The notes: generated from the letters alone by a model not told the origin. 64,000 nt of DNA from an uncultured Gammaproteobacteria bacterium (GCA_902595845.1 CACJRN010000001.1:198326-262325); one strand, 5' to 3'; positions 50,083 through 60,037 are shown, numbered from the stretch's first letter. Numbers and translations: made by a program.

Positions 50083-52695
50083 ATGGCTGAATCTAAAAAA
50101 AATACTCAAGTCGCATCTATAGGTCAGAACGACACCAATGAGTTCCAAGATCATTGGAGAATGGAGATCAATGAATGGATAGAGTCTCTTCAAGCAGTCA
50201 AAGAAAGTTATTCAGATAGAGAGGTCAAAGAGCTTCTTAGGGAATTGCAGAATTACGCACTCGGCCATGGGATCTCACTTGCTGAAGCAACACTAAACAC
50301 GCCTTATAGAAATACCATTCCACTTTCCCAACAGCCCAGTTATCCAGGCGACATAGAAATGGAGTCGAGGATAGAAAACATCATTAGATGGAACGCAATG
50401 GCGATGGTCCTTCAAGCATATGATTTAGGAGAGGGCTTAGGCGGACATATCGCAACCTATGCATCAACAGCAACAATGACCGAGGTTGCACTCAATCATT
50501 TCATCAGATCACGATCAAATGATTACCAGGGGGATATGTTCAACATACAAGCACATTCCTCTCCAGGCGTTTATTCCAGAGCATTTTTAGAAGGAAGACT
50601 TTCTGTTGAGGAAATAGGCAACTTTAGAAGAGAGCTACAAAAAGATGGTGGCTTACCATCATATCCTCATCCAAGGAGGAGACCTGAGCTATGGCCTAGT
50701 CCAACTGCCTCAATGGGCCTGAATGGTGTGTGCTCAATTTATTATGCTCGTTTCTCAAAATACTTGGAAAACAGAGGACTATTAACAAAGGAAGGTGGAA
50801 AGATTTGGGCTTTTCTTGGCGATGGAGAAATGGATGAGCCGGAAACAATTGGAACAATCAACATTGCAGCCAGAGAGAAATTAGATAACTTGGTTTTTGT
50901 TGTTAATTGCAATCTTCAAAGACTAGATGGGCCAGTAAGAGGCAATGGGAAAATTATTCAGGAGCTAGAAGCTGTCTTTAGGGGTTCTGGTTGGGATGTC
51001 ATTAAAGTGATCTGGGGTTCAGAGTGGGATCCATTATTTGCTATTGATCACAATGATGTGATGCAAAGAAGAATGGATGAAGTACTTGATGGCGAGTATC
51101 AGATGTACTCAGTCTCAAGTGGTGCTGACCAAAGGGCTCATTGGGTAAAAGATAATAGTGAACTTGAATCCATAATGACTAATCTGAGTGATGATGAACT
51201 CAAGGCCATTAAGCGAGGTGGGTTTGACCACAAGAAATTATATGCAGCATTTGATAAGGCATCCAAGTCATTCGAAAAACCAACGGTCATTCTTGTAAAA
51301 ACTCTCAAAGGTTATGGCCTAGGTGAGGGATCTGAAGGCAGAAACATTGCACATCAAAAGAAAACCATGTCAGATGATGAGCGAATTGAAATAGCGAAAA
51401 GACTTGGAATACCCCTTTCTGACGAGGAATGTATTGATGCAAAATTTTATGTTCCCGATCAAGATTCAGATGAAATGAAATACTTGCATAAAAGGAGGCA
51501 AGATTTAGGCGGTTATCAGCCAATCAGATTTGAAGATTGTAAATCTCTCAAGGCACCTGACATCGAAAATTTTTCTGACTTTACAGACGGTATTGATCGA
51601 TCAATATCTACAACTTTGGCTCTTGTTAGAATGATGTCAAAAATGCTAAGAGATAAAGAGATTGGACCATACTTGGTTCCCATTATTCCTGATGAAGCAA
51701 GGACTTTTGGTATGGATGGATTGTTTTCACAAGCTGGGATTTATTCGCCCAGCGGACAGCAATATGAGCCTGTTGATGCAGGTACAATATCACCTTATAA
51801 AGAAGCGAAAGACGGACAGATCTTGCAAGAAGGAATTTGTGAGGCAGGCGCCTTAGCATCATTCATGGCCGCAGGAACTGCATACTCGCATTCTGAGTTA
51901 CCTATGATTCCAATTTATATTTTTTATTCCATATTTGGGATGCAAAGAATTGGTGATATGGTTTGGGCATGTGGCGATGCCATGACAAAAGGTTTCTTAA
52001 TCGGTGGTACAGCTGGGAGAACAACTTTGAATGGTGAAGGAGTTCAGCATCAAGATGGACACTCACATGTTCTGGCTTCAACAGTTCCCAATATGATGAC
52101 TTACGATCCTGCATTTGCGTATGAGCTCGCAGTGATCATGCAAGATGGAATAAAGCGAATGTATCAAGATAAAGAAGATATTTTTTATTACATCACTGTA
52201 TACAATGAAAATTATACACATCCAGCGATGCCAAATGATGCTCAAGACGGAATTCTAAAAGGAATGTATTGCTTCAAAGAAGCTTCCGATCAGTTATTAA
52301 GTGAATTTAAAGGGAAACCCATTCATCTTCTTGGAAGTGGAAGTCTTATGCAGCAGGTCATAGAAGCCCAAGAGGCTCTAGAGAAAGAGGGTATACCTAC
52401 ATATATCTGGAGTGTAACCAGCTATAACCTCCTGCACAGAGATTTCAGAGACTCAAAGGATTATGATAAAAAATCTTATATTGAGGAAACTATTGAAGGT
52501 TTTGATGGGCATTTTATCTCTGTCAGTGATTGGATCACTTTGCTTCCTGATAGCATTTCACACTTATTCCCAGGTGGTTTAACAACGCTTGGTACAGATG
52601 GGTATGGATTGAGCGAAACCCGTGAAGCTTTAAGGGATCATTTTGGCATCAGCGCCAAGTCTATCATCAACAAAGCAAAAGAGATTCTAGGCTAG
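50083..52695 (+). CDS. aceE: Pyruvate dehydrogenase E1 component, homodimeric type
   Basis: HIATYASTATMTEVALNHF, FLGDGEMDEPETIG, NCNLQRLDGPVRGNGKIIQELE, DQHQDGHSH-type motif GVQHQDGHSHVL. Confidence 0.97.
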   Translation: MAESKKNTQVASIGQNDTNEFQDHWRMEINEWIESLQAVKESYSDREVKELLRELQNYALGHGISLAEATLNTPYRNTIPLSQQPSYPGDIEMESRIENIIRWNAMAMVLQAYDLGEGLGGHIATYASTATMTEVALNHFIRSRSNDYQGDMFNIQAHSSPGVYSRAFLEGRLSVEEIGNFRRELQKDGGLPSYPHPRRRPELWPSPTASMGLNGVCSIYYARFSKYLENRGLLTKEGGKIWAFLGDGEMDEPETIGTINIAAREKLDNLVFVVNCNLQRLDGPVRGNGKIIQELEAVFRGSGWDVIKVIWGSEWDPLFAIDHNDVMQRRMDEVLDGEYQMYSVSSGADQRAHWVKDNSELESIMTNLSDDELKAIKRGGFDHKKLYAAFDKASKSFEKPTVILVKTLKGYGLGEGSEGRNIAHQKKTMSDDERIEIAKRLGIPLSDEECIDAKFYVPDQDSDEMKYLHKRRQDLGGYQPIRFEDCKSLKAPDIENFSDFTDGIDRSISTTLALVRMMSKMLRDKEIGPYLVPIIPDEARTFGMDGLFSQAGIYSPSGQQYEPVDAGTISPYKEAKDGQILQEGICEAGALASFMAAGTAYSHSELPMIPIYIFYSIFGMQRIGDMVWACGDAMTKGFLIGGTAGRTTLNGEGVQHQDGHSHVLASTVPNMMTYDPAFAYELAVIMQDGIKRMYQDKEDIFYYITVYNENYTHPAMPNDAQDGILKGMYCFKEASDQLLSEFKGKPIHLLGSGSLMQQVIEAQEALEKEGIPTYIWSVTSYNLLHRDFRDSKDYDKKSYIEETIEGFDGHFISVSDWITLLPDSISHLFPGGLTTLGTDGYGLSETREALRDHFGISAKSIINKAKEILG

Positions 52696-53582
52696 CTGAT
52701 TATTTCAACGAATGCTCTAATATGGTCTGGACCGGTCTGGCAGCATCCGCCAATGACATAAGCACCTTCATCGAACCAGATCTTTGCTTGTTTTGCATAT
52801 TCTTCTGGTGAGAGTTTTACACAGTTGTGATAATGATTGATATCGGCATCAACACCTTCACCCAGATCTTCAATCTCATCTGGCTCTTTTAATGCATGGG
52901 AGTTTGCATATGCACCAAATGCGTTGGCTTTTTTCATTGTTTCAAGATGGTCTGTAACTAAGTCTGTTGCTGTGCAGTTTAAAAGCTGACATTTAGCACC
53001 AATCTCATTTCCAACCATAATTGCATCTTCCAATGGTTCTCCGCTAATTAGTGTTGATCCATCAACTCCTCTTGTAGTCCAACTTAACCAAACCTCATCA
53101 AATTCTTTTAATGCAATTTCACATGCTATTTTGCCTTCCCTAATTGAACTCATTGTTTCACAAATGATAATATCAACCTGACCCTTCATGATTTCCAACA
53201 AATCATTATAGAAATCAGTAATTTGATTGTTTTCAGGGGTAAGATCTGGTCTGAAGCTTGTTTCAATTGGAGGAAAAGAGCCTGCAATGATTACACCATC
53301 ACGGCCTGATTTTGCATCATTAGCTAGATCAATTGACCGTTGAACAAGCGAGATGAAATCAGATTCTAAGTTTTCTCTCTTTAAGATATTTGGTGTTACA
53401 TAATAATTATTGGTGATGATGACATTGGATCCAGCTTCTATGTTTGCTAGGTGAATCTCTCTCACTGATTGAGGATCATGAATTAGAGCATCAGCAGACC
53501 AAATTGATTGCTTCCAGTCAGGCACATTGATTCCTCGCTCTTGTAGCTCTGTTCCCATCCCTGTATCTAAAATATATTTCAT
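52692..53582 (-). CDS. Homocysteine S-methyltransferase family protein
   Basis: LDTGMGTELQERGI, NVIITNNYYVTP, C-terminal GGCCQTGPDHIRA. Confidence 0.92.
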   Translation of the reverse strand: MKYILDTGMGTELQERGINVPDWKQSIWSADALIHDPQSVREIHLANIEAGSNVIITNNYYVTPNILKRENLESDFISLVQRSIDLANDAKSGRDGVIIAGSFPPIETSFRPDLTPENNQITDFYNDLLEIMKGQVDIIICETMSSIREGKIACEIALKEFDEVWLSWTTRGVDGSTLISGEPLEDAIMVGNEIGAKCQLLNCTATDLVTDHLETMKKANAFGAYANSHALKEPDEIEDLGEGVDADINHYHNCVKLSPEEYAKQAKIWFDEGAYVIGGCCQTGPDHIRAFVEIIS

Positions 53583-53629
53583 TTGATTATTCTGAGCTAA
53601 TACTTAGTTGAATCTATACGCACTGCTAA

Positions 53630-53833
53630 TTATTTTGAAGTTAAAGATTTATCCCTTTGATAGTAATAGATATAAAGAATAGGAAGGACTCCAGCAGTAT
53701 TGAATATTGCAAGGCAAATAAACCAGACTAATTGCCGATTTCTAGCAGCTTTCCATAAAGCGATCAATTTCCAGATCGCTGACCATATAATCAAGGGTAT
53801 TATCCAATAGTAAAGCAATGGGGGTTCTAACAT
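53630..53833 (-). CDS. Small DUF5652-like membrane protein
   Basis: WKLIALWKAARNRQLVWFICLAIFNTAGVLPILYIYYYQR. Confidence 0.8.
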   Translation of the reverse strand: MLEPPLLYYWIIPLIIWSAIWKLIALWKAARNRQLVWFICLAIFNTAGVLPILYIYYYQRDKSLTSK

Positions 53834-53836
53834 GTT

Positions 53837-54487
53837 TTATATCCTCTTGATGAATTTTCTGTAAAACTTCTCTACAGAAGTAGGTGAGTAATAAGCCAAA
53901 TCTTCGTTTGAAATATTTTCATATGACCTTCTGTATTTATGCTTAATCCATGCATTTAAATCTGTTTTTCTTAAAAAGTTAAAAACAATTTTTTTGAGTG
54001 AACTGCTTTCATCATAATTGATGACAGCAGTCCCAAAATCAATGAGATAAGGCTTTAGGTTTTGATCAACGATCAAGTTGTCTTTTCTCTTAAGGTCTCC
54101 ATGGGCAACGCCTAGATTGTGCATTGATGTAATGAGTTCTAGAAGTGAATCGAAGAAATTGTCATTTCCATCTAATTCAAATTGCTTATCTCTGTATGAA
54201 CCTCCATGTATATACTCAAGCACCAAACAACCTTCATCGGTCAGACCATAGCACTTTGGAATGCCATTTAGACCTTCAAGCTTCTCATAGACTCTATATT
54301 CACGCTTGATGCTCCATTTGTTGATTGATTTGGACCACCAGTTATCAATATTTGCTGATTTGATCAAATAGGTTTTTTCTTCAATATCGATGGTGAATAG
54401 CCTGCCTTGATTGCCTGAAAAATCAGCAATGGATGCTGAAGACTCAAGCTCATTTGAAATTTTTCTGAGTAGTTCTTGGTTCTCCAC
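53837..54487 (-). CDS. Kinase-fold protein (LPS/RIO kinase-like)
   Basis: LVLEYIHGGSY, GVAHGDLKRKDNLIVDQNLKPYLIDFGTA catalytic loop and DFG. Confidence 0.88.
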   Translation of the reverse strand: MENQELLRKISNELESSASIADFSGNQGRLFTIDIEEKTYLIKSANIDNWWSKSINKWSIKREYRVYEKLEGLNGIPKCYGLTDEGCLVLEYIHGGSYRDKQFELDGNDNFFDSLLELITSMHNLGVAHGDLKRKDNLIVDQNLKPYLIDFGTAVINYDESSSLKKIVFNFLRKTDLNAWIKHKYRRSYENISNEDLAYYSPTSVEKFYRKFIKRI

Positions 54488-54495
54488 TTTCTAAT

Positions 54496-55098
54496 CTATC
54501 TTTGCGAGAGAAGAATAAGCCAAGCTAGGACATAAATGACGATGACTGGTTCATAATTTGATTTCAAGCTTTTTGAAAAAGACCATTCATTAAAGGAAAG
54601 ACCTCTATTTGAGACTTGATAGCTAATCTTTGGCCACAGTGCAGGCGTCTTATTGGACCATTGAGGCCAATCATCGGGAAATAATTGCTTTAATTTTCTG
54701 TCTTCATATTCGATTGCTGTTGGATAGTAAAATATCGCAAAAAGGAATCCGACAAAGAAAGACCACCATAAACCATTAATAATTGCCAAACCTATCAAAA
54801 GGATCAGGTTGCCAGTATAAAGTGGATGTCTTACATATGAGTAAGGCCCAGTCGTTGATAGCTCTTTATTTTTTAGAACATATCCTGATGCGATCAATCT
54901 TATCATTAGCCCAATGATTGCAATCAAGTATCCTGCCTCTATCTGAAAAGGAAAAATTGGCTCTAGCGGGCTAAAGTAACAAAAAATACTGACAAGAATG
55001 ATTCCGATGCTTTGTCTTGAGAATTCGTGATATCGCATTTCTCTAACGAGATGTTTGATACCTGTCAGCTTTGGTAGGGCATCTGTTCGGTGTGACAT
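54496..55098 (-). CDS. Isoprenylcysteine carboxyl methyltransferase-family membrane protein
   Basis: TGPYSYVRHPLYTGNLILLIGLAI...EDRKLKQLFPDDW. Confidence 0.9.
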   Translation of the reverse strand: MSHRTDALPKLTGIKHLVREMRYHEFSRQSIGIILVSIFCYFSPLEPIFPFQIEAGYLIAIIGLMIRLIASGYVLKNKELSTTGPYSYVRHPLYTGNLILLIGLAIINGLWWSFFVGFLFAIFYYPTAIEYEDRKLKQLFPDDWPQWSNKTPALWPKISYQVSNRGLSFNEWSFSKSLKSNYEPVIVIYVLAWLILLSQR

Positions 55099-55101
55099 AA
55101 G

Positions 55102-55974
55102 TTATTGCCTTTTACTATTTACTTCCTCAATAAATGCTTTATTAATTGTTGTGATGCCCTGACTTTTTGCTTCCTTAATAATGCCTTTTAAAGCAGTTTT
55201 TACGAAGACTTTGGGTATCCCAGTTAACTGTTTGCAAGCATTTTCCGTAAAAGTAACCTCTTCATCAAGTCTATTTGCAATATACATCACAGCATCATGT
55301 TTTGCGCCCTTATCCTCAGGTGTTGGAAGCCAAAATGCTTTTTTATGCTTTGCAAACCAGAATTGGTTTGCGTTCCTGAAGCCAAAACTGATTGGCATAT
55401 TTGGTATTTCCATGTCATTTCCTTTGTCTAGATTATTTCTCCATCTTTCTCTGAGGTGGACATGATTAATTTTTAAAAGCAAATATTCTGTAAATTCTGT
55501 TCCTGCGTAGTGAAAATCGTCTGGATTGTCATTTAGTTCACATTCGAAAACTTGAAAAGCCTCCTTGATAACTTTAGGTCTTTCAGGATCATTAACAAAT
55601 GACTTCGTTGGAGTATCTTCTAATTCAAAAGTGCAGTCCTTCATTTTTTCTTCAGGCGCTTGACCCGGATAACCAAGATCAACAATATTTGGGATATGCT
55701 TCTTGTCGTATTCGACAAAATTAAGAGCACATTTTTTATTTCTCAATAAATTTTTTGATGTATTTGAACCACGCCTAGATATTACAATCCATTCTCTTCT
55801 CTCGATCACACCAAATGGGAATGATAGCTGATAAGGCCCAATACTAGTTACGCCTTCCTCATCGACCGAAGTGATCAGTGCAAATGAACTCAAAAAGTAG
55901 GAGCTGGATTGATACCAATTATTATGTAATGGGCTTTCTACCCACTTTTCAGTTTTCTTCTTCCAAAATGACAT
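55102..55974 (-). CDS. Flavin reductase-like (FMN-binding split barrel) protein
   Basis: FALITSVDEEGVTSIGPYQLSFPFGVIERREWIVISRRGSNTSKNLLRNKKCALNF. Confidence 0.65.
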   Translation of the reverse strand: MSFWKKKTEKWVESPLHNNWYQSSSYFLSSFALITSVDEEGVTSIGPYQLSFPFGVIERREWIVISRRGSNTSKNLLRNKKCALNFVEYDKKHIPNIVDLGYPGQAPEEKMKDCTFELEDTPTKSFVNDPERPKVIKEAFQVFECELNDNPDDFHYAGTEFTEYLLLKINHVHLRERWRNNLDKGNDMEIPNMPISFGFRNANQFWFAKHKKAFWLPTPEDKGAKHDAVMYIANRLDEEVTFTENACKQLTGIPKVFVKTALKGIIKEAKSQGITTINKAFIEEVNSKRQ

Positions 55975-56021
55975 AATGTGATTCTAAGCTTTTTTTCAAT
56001 ATAAATACTATACTTAAAACA

Positions 56022-56984
56022 ATGGTAGATCTAAAAGCATTAGATGATTCCCTTAGAGGGAAGGTGAGGGGCAACCCTGTTGCTGTGAGTCTTTTCTATT
56101 CTGAAATCCCTGAAGAGTACGAAAAAAAGAAGGTAGTGCCTTGCTCAATTCTTAGGCATGCAATGGATAAAGGCGAAGTCGTTTCATTTGATAGGGATCA
56201 CCATGATTGCACAACAGGAGTTTATACTGCAGGCGTTCATGAAGGGACAGACGAGATTAGGAATGGCCAATACCTTGCTGTTAATATTCCGGTTTATACT
56301 GATGAGGCTGCTGAGAAGATAAAATCTGGGGATTATGTTCTTCCTCAAAATACTGTTGTTGGCATTGGCGCTGCTCCACTTTTAGATGTGCCAGAGAATG
56401 TCAAAATCGACTGGATTGCTGTTGTTTGTAATCCTCATTGGGCCAATTTTATTGGCGGCGCTAGAACTGTTATAGATGGAACACCACCAAGAGGAGCTTG
56501 TGGGTCATCCTTCTGCAGCGATCTCTTTGCAACACCATGGCACGATGACAATGTTGTAATAACACCTGGTGATTTAGGCGGAAGAATGAATAACCGATTA
56601 AAGCCAGAGGAGATGTTTGTTGTGATTCCAAGTAAATATCTAGAAAGCTTGCTCACGATCATGACATCTATACCTGATGCTCGAGCTGTACTGGAAGCAA
56701 CCAAGCCAGAAGATTCCGATTATTGGAAAAAAAGAGAACGGGCAAATCGAGCTAAAGAGAAAATTGATCAACCAATTGAAGAAGATGCTTTTGATTCAAA
56801 AATCAGTATGAGTTGGAGTGCAGAGGCAAAAGCCATGATTGCAAAAGCTCCTTCAGGAATTCTTGAAATGGCTATCAATAATGTTGAAGACTTTGCCAGA
56901 GACAATGGGATTGATGCCATTGATGAGGATGTTGTAGTTGATCAGATGAAAAGCGTGGGCATGGATCCCCAAATGCTTTCATAA
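56022..56984 (+). CDS. DUF169 protein with C-terminal PCP_red-like domain
   Basis: DUF169-type PVAVSLFYSEIPE...CSILRHAMDKGEVVSFD; tail SWSAEAKAMIAKAPSGILEMAINNVEDFARDNGIDAIDEDVV. Confidence 0.75.
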   Translation: MVDLKALDDSLRGKVRGNPVAVSLFYSEIPEEYEKKKVVPCSILRHAMDKGEVVSFDRDHHDCTTGVYTAGVHEGTDEIRNGQYLAVNIPVYTDEAAEKIKSGDYVLPQNTVVGIGAAPLLDVPENVKIDWIAVVCNPHWANFIGGARTVIDGTPPRGACGSSFCSDLFATPWHDDNVVITPGDLGGRMNNRLKPEEMFVVIPSKYLESLLTIMTSIPDARAVLEATKPEDSDYWKKRERANRAKEKIDQPIEEDAFDSKISMSWSAEAKAMIAKAPSGILEMAINNVEDFARDNGIDAIDEDVVVDQMKSVGMDPQMLS

Positions 56985-56988
56985 AGAA

Positions 56989-57618
56989 TCACTGGAAGTT
57001 ATTTAATATCGTATAGAAGTCTTCTGTTAATTCACCGATGGTATTTGCTGGACTCATTGTGGCGAATAGCAAGCCATTCTTATCAAAGATAAAGATAGAA
57101 GCGGTGTGATTAAAATCATAACCTTCTTCTTTATTGATTCTTTGATAGAAGACGCTGAGACTCGAGGTGAAAGACTGAATATTTTCATATGTTCCTGTAA
57201 CACCGAGCATGGTCTCATCAAAATAACCAATATACTCATCTAATCTTTTTGCTGAATCTCGATCTGGATCGAGGGTCACGAGAACAGTATTAAAGTCAGT
57301 TGATGGAAGCTTTTCTTTGATTACATTTTTAATTTCAGCCAGTTTATATATAGTAGTTGGGCAAACATCAGGACAGTTTGTATAACCAAAGAAAACAACC
57401 GTCCAACCTCCTTCAAGACTTTTATTGTTGAATGCAGCATTATTTTGATCAATCAGTTCAAATTGATCTATCTCCATTGGTCTTACAAGAATTTTGCCCG
57501 TAGCTAGAGTTGGTTTTTTTTCCAAAAGAGAGGGCAATGATTGAAAATAAGTAAATAGTCCACTGATACCAAAGAGAATAAATAATATAAAAATGATATT
57601 TCTTTTACTCATAACCAT
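56989..57618 (-). CDS. SCO1/SenC family copper/redox protein
   Basis: WTVVFFGYTNCPDVCPTTIYKLAEI (CxxxC), FNHTASIFIFDKNG. Confidence 0.95.
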   Translation of the reverse strand: MVMSKRNIIFILFILFGISGLFTYFQSLPSLLEKKPTLATGKILVRPMEIDQFELIDQNNAAFNNKSLEGGWTVVFFGYTNCPDVCPTTIYKLAEIKNVIKEKLPSTDFNTVLVTLDPDRDSAKRLDEYIGYFDETMLGVTGTYENIQSFTSSLSVFYQRINKEEGYDFNHTASIFIFDKNGLLFATMSPANTIGELTEDFYTILNNFQ

Positions 57619-58057
57619 TCCTTAATACCACCGCATCGCTTCTTAGGATTTTAATTCTATCTTCATCTTCATAATAGATGATGAGCTCAACTAAATTTCC
57701 TTCTTTGATATCTTTTTTTGGGCTCATTAACATTAAATGATAGCCGCCTGGTTCTAATTTCATTTCAGAGTTTTCAGAAATTCTTAGATTATCTATTTTC
57801 CTCATTGTCGATATCCCATCTTCAATAAATGAGGAATGTATTTCTATTTGATCAAAAGCATTCGACTTCATTTTGTTTATTGTTATTTCATTGGCAGAGA
57901 CATTCTTAAATCTCAAATAACCTGAGAATACTTTTGAGTTTGGCGGTGCTGATCTGACCCATGCATTATTCACCTCAAGTTCTGCAAAGCTCTTTTGCCC
58001 AAAAAAGATTGAGAGGAGGGTGATCAGAACAAGAGGTTTTATACTCTTGGACCGCAA
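57605..58057 (-). CDS. PCu(A)C-type periplasmic copper chaperone
   Basis: Signal peptide; VNNAWVRSAPPNSKVFSGYLRF, EIHSSFIEDGISTMRKI, LEPGGYHLMLMSPK; TTG start. Confidence 0.93.
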   Translation of the reverse strand: MRSKSIKPLVLITLLSIFFGQKSFAELEVNNAWVRSAPPNSKVFSGYLRFKNVSANEITINKMKSNAFDQIEIHSSFIEDGISTMRKIDNLRISENSEMKLEPGGYHLMLMSPKKDIKEGNLVELIIYYEDEDRIKILRSDAVVLRNGYE

Positions 58058-58191
58058 ATGACTGCTACTGGATTGTATTCAGGAAAGAAAAGCATAGAGA
58101 GAAAGGCCCAAGCATTAAATAAGACTAGAATTAGGAATGGAATAGAGGCCAATCCACCGAATATATATATGTATTTCTTATCTGCTTTCAT
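58039..58191 (-). CDS. Small (50 aa) single-TM membrane protein, absent from the ORF track
   Basis: Hand translation MKADKKYIYIFGGLASIPFLILVLFNAWAFLSMLFFPEYNPVAVICGPRV*; 3' end overlaps the PCu(A)C start. Confidence 0.6.
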   Translation of the reverse strand: MKADKKYIYIFGGLASIPFLILVLFNAWAFLSMLFFPEYNPVAVICGPRV

Positions 58192-58224
58192 TTAGTCGCC
58201 ATTTTACATTTGTACATTCGCATA

Positions 58225-59418
58225 TCAAGCAAATCTGGATGGTCTAAAATCATCTAGAAGAGGGATGCTTTTATTTTCTAAAATTTCTTCACAAACCAAT
58301 TTTGAAACAATTGCTGCCAAACTAATGCCACTGTGCATCATGGATACATAGACGCCATCTATTTTGTTGAGTCTTCCAATTATTGGAATTCGATCTTTTG
58401 GTAGAGGTCTCCATCCTATTGAGATTTTTTCAATCACAATATCTTCAAGTCCAGTGGTGAAATTTTTTGCTCTATTTATGATTCTTTCAGTATGTAATTC
58501 TTCAAATTCCTTATTTGGAAATTTATCTGGTCTTTCCTTTAGGCGATCATAGTGGTTGATTGGAGCACCATCTTGCTCTCCTAATATGATTGCTCCGTCA
58601 TTTTGCTGATGAATATGCACTCCTGGACCAACAATTATTTTATTGAAACGATTCTCAACTGGTTTAGATTCCAAAATGATTCCAGGAGTTGGAGTCGATG
58701 AAGTATCTATATCCAGGCTTTTATCGGTATCTATTCCACATGCAAAGACCGCATGATCGACTTCAATTTTTCCCTTGGTTGTATCAATTGATTTCAGCCT
58801 CCCATTTTTTTCATTTAGTTTTAAAAACTCACAGGAAAAAATACTTTCTCCTCCTAATCTCTCAAACTCATTATGAATAATTTGAATTGCCTGGATTGTA
58901 TCAATGGCTCCATCTGACTCAGAATGAACGATTGTATTATCATCTCCAAAGTAAACCTTGGGTTCCAAATATTCTGCTTCCAATGAAGAGATCAGGCTCA
59001 CTGGTGTGTATGTTGGATATTTTTTTATTGCTTTGATTTCAGTAAATAAATTTTCTTGTTGATCGATTTCTTCGAACCATTCAAGTGAACCGCTCCATTT
59101 AATATCAAGGTTAAATTCTGTTTCTAGATTTTTATAGGCTTCAATTCCCATTTGAGATAGAAGATTATAACTGAAGGGCTTTTTTGGATATGTCGCATTA
59201 ATCCAAGAAAAAGAGTTTCCACTTGCACCAGAGGCCGGGATTTCTTTATCAATTAGGACGACCTTGGCACCTTTTTTAACCAGTTCATATGCAATCATTG
59301 TTCCTATAATTCCTGCACCAACAACCACTATTTTTGGGTTCCTAAGTACCTCTCCTAAGCTCTTTTTGGATGGTAAAGCCAAAAGACCAATTAATTTTGT
59401 AAATGTTCTTCTATCCAT
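58225..59418 (-). CDS. FAD-dependent oxidoreductase (DAO family) with Tat-like N-terminus
   Basis: MDRRTFTKLIGLLALP; KIVVVGAGIIGTMIAYELVKKGAKVVLIDKE; RPLPKDRIPIIGRL. Confidence 0.9.
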   Translation of the reverse strand: MDRRTFTKLIGLLALPSKKSLGEVLRNPKIVVVGAGIIGTMIAYELVKKGAKVVLIDKEIPASGASGNSFSWINATYPKKPFSYNLLSQMGIEAYKNLETEFNLDIKWSGSLEWFEEIDQQENLFTEIKAIKKYPTYTPVSLISSLEAEYLEPKVYFGDDNTIVHSESDGAIDTIQAIQIIHNEFERLGGESIFSCEFLKLNEKNGRLKSIDTTKGKIEVDHAVFACGIDTDKSLDIDTSSTPTPGIILESKPVENRFNKIIVGPGVHIHQQNDGAIILGEQDGAPINHYDRLKERPDKFPNKEFEELHTERIINRAKNFTTGLEDIVIEKISIGWRPLPKDRIPIIGRLNKIDGVYVSMMHSGISLAAIVSKLVCEEILENKSIPLLDDFRPSRFA

Positions 59419-60037
59419 TTGCAGCGAGTTCGATTGCGAGGTATAAGAAAATAATTCCACTGGATGCAAATAAGGTTGTCAGTCCATGATAGAACTGATT
59501 CTCGGTTTCAATAAGCTTATTGAAACATATGACGGTGAGTGCAATGGTTAAAAACTGGAGGAAAATTACTTCTTGTCCAAAAATAAGATATGCAGTGATG
59601 GTATTTGCTAACCCTATTATAGTAAGAGGCAAAAAAGGGAGTATTTTTTTGTAGTACATTATTGGCATGACCAGAATCAGAATTAAACATAAGTATTTAA
59701 TCAGAGATAGATTCCCGATAAATGCATATAGGATGATGCATTGACCAACCAATATAGAAAAAGAAAAAAGACCATCAAGTAAGCTATATCCATTGCCGCT
59801 TGCAGAATCATCAGTGACATACCATTCATCGATATGATTTTGCCAGACTTCAAAGAAGCTTCCTGCCATCAAAAATATAACACCGTAGAAGATAATATCT
59901 TGCTCGAAGACTCGTTCATTAAGAAAAGATTCATTTTGGATGATCGCAGGGACTATAATCAGTGGTACAAGTAATGCATATATGTGGACTGGAAAAATCC
60001 AAGCACTCATTTTTGCATCAATTTTCATTACAAACAA
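59411..60037 (-). CDS. Hypothetical polytopic membrane protein
   Basis: 208 aa, multiple TM helices; overlaps the DAO start. Confidence 0.75.
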   Translation of the reverse strand: MFVMKIDAKMSAWIFPVHIYALLVPLIIVPAIIQNESFLNERVFEQDIIFYGVIFLMAGSFFEVWQNHIDEWYVTDDSASGNGYSLLDGLFSFSILVGQCIILYAFIGNLSLIKYLCLILILVMPIMYYKKILPFLPLTIIGLANTITAYLIFGQEVIFLQFLTIALTVICFNKLIETENQFYHGLTTLFASSGIIFLYLAIELAANG

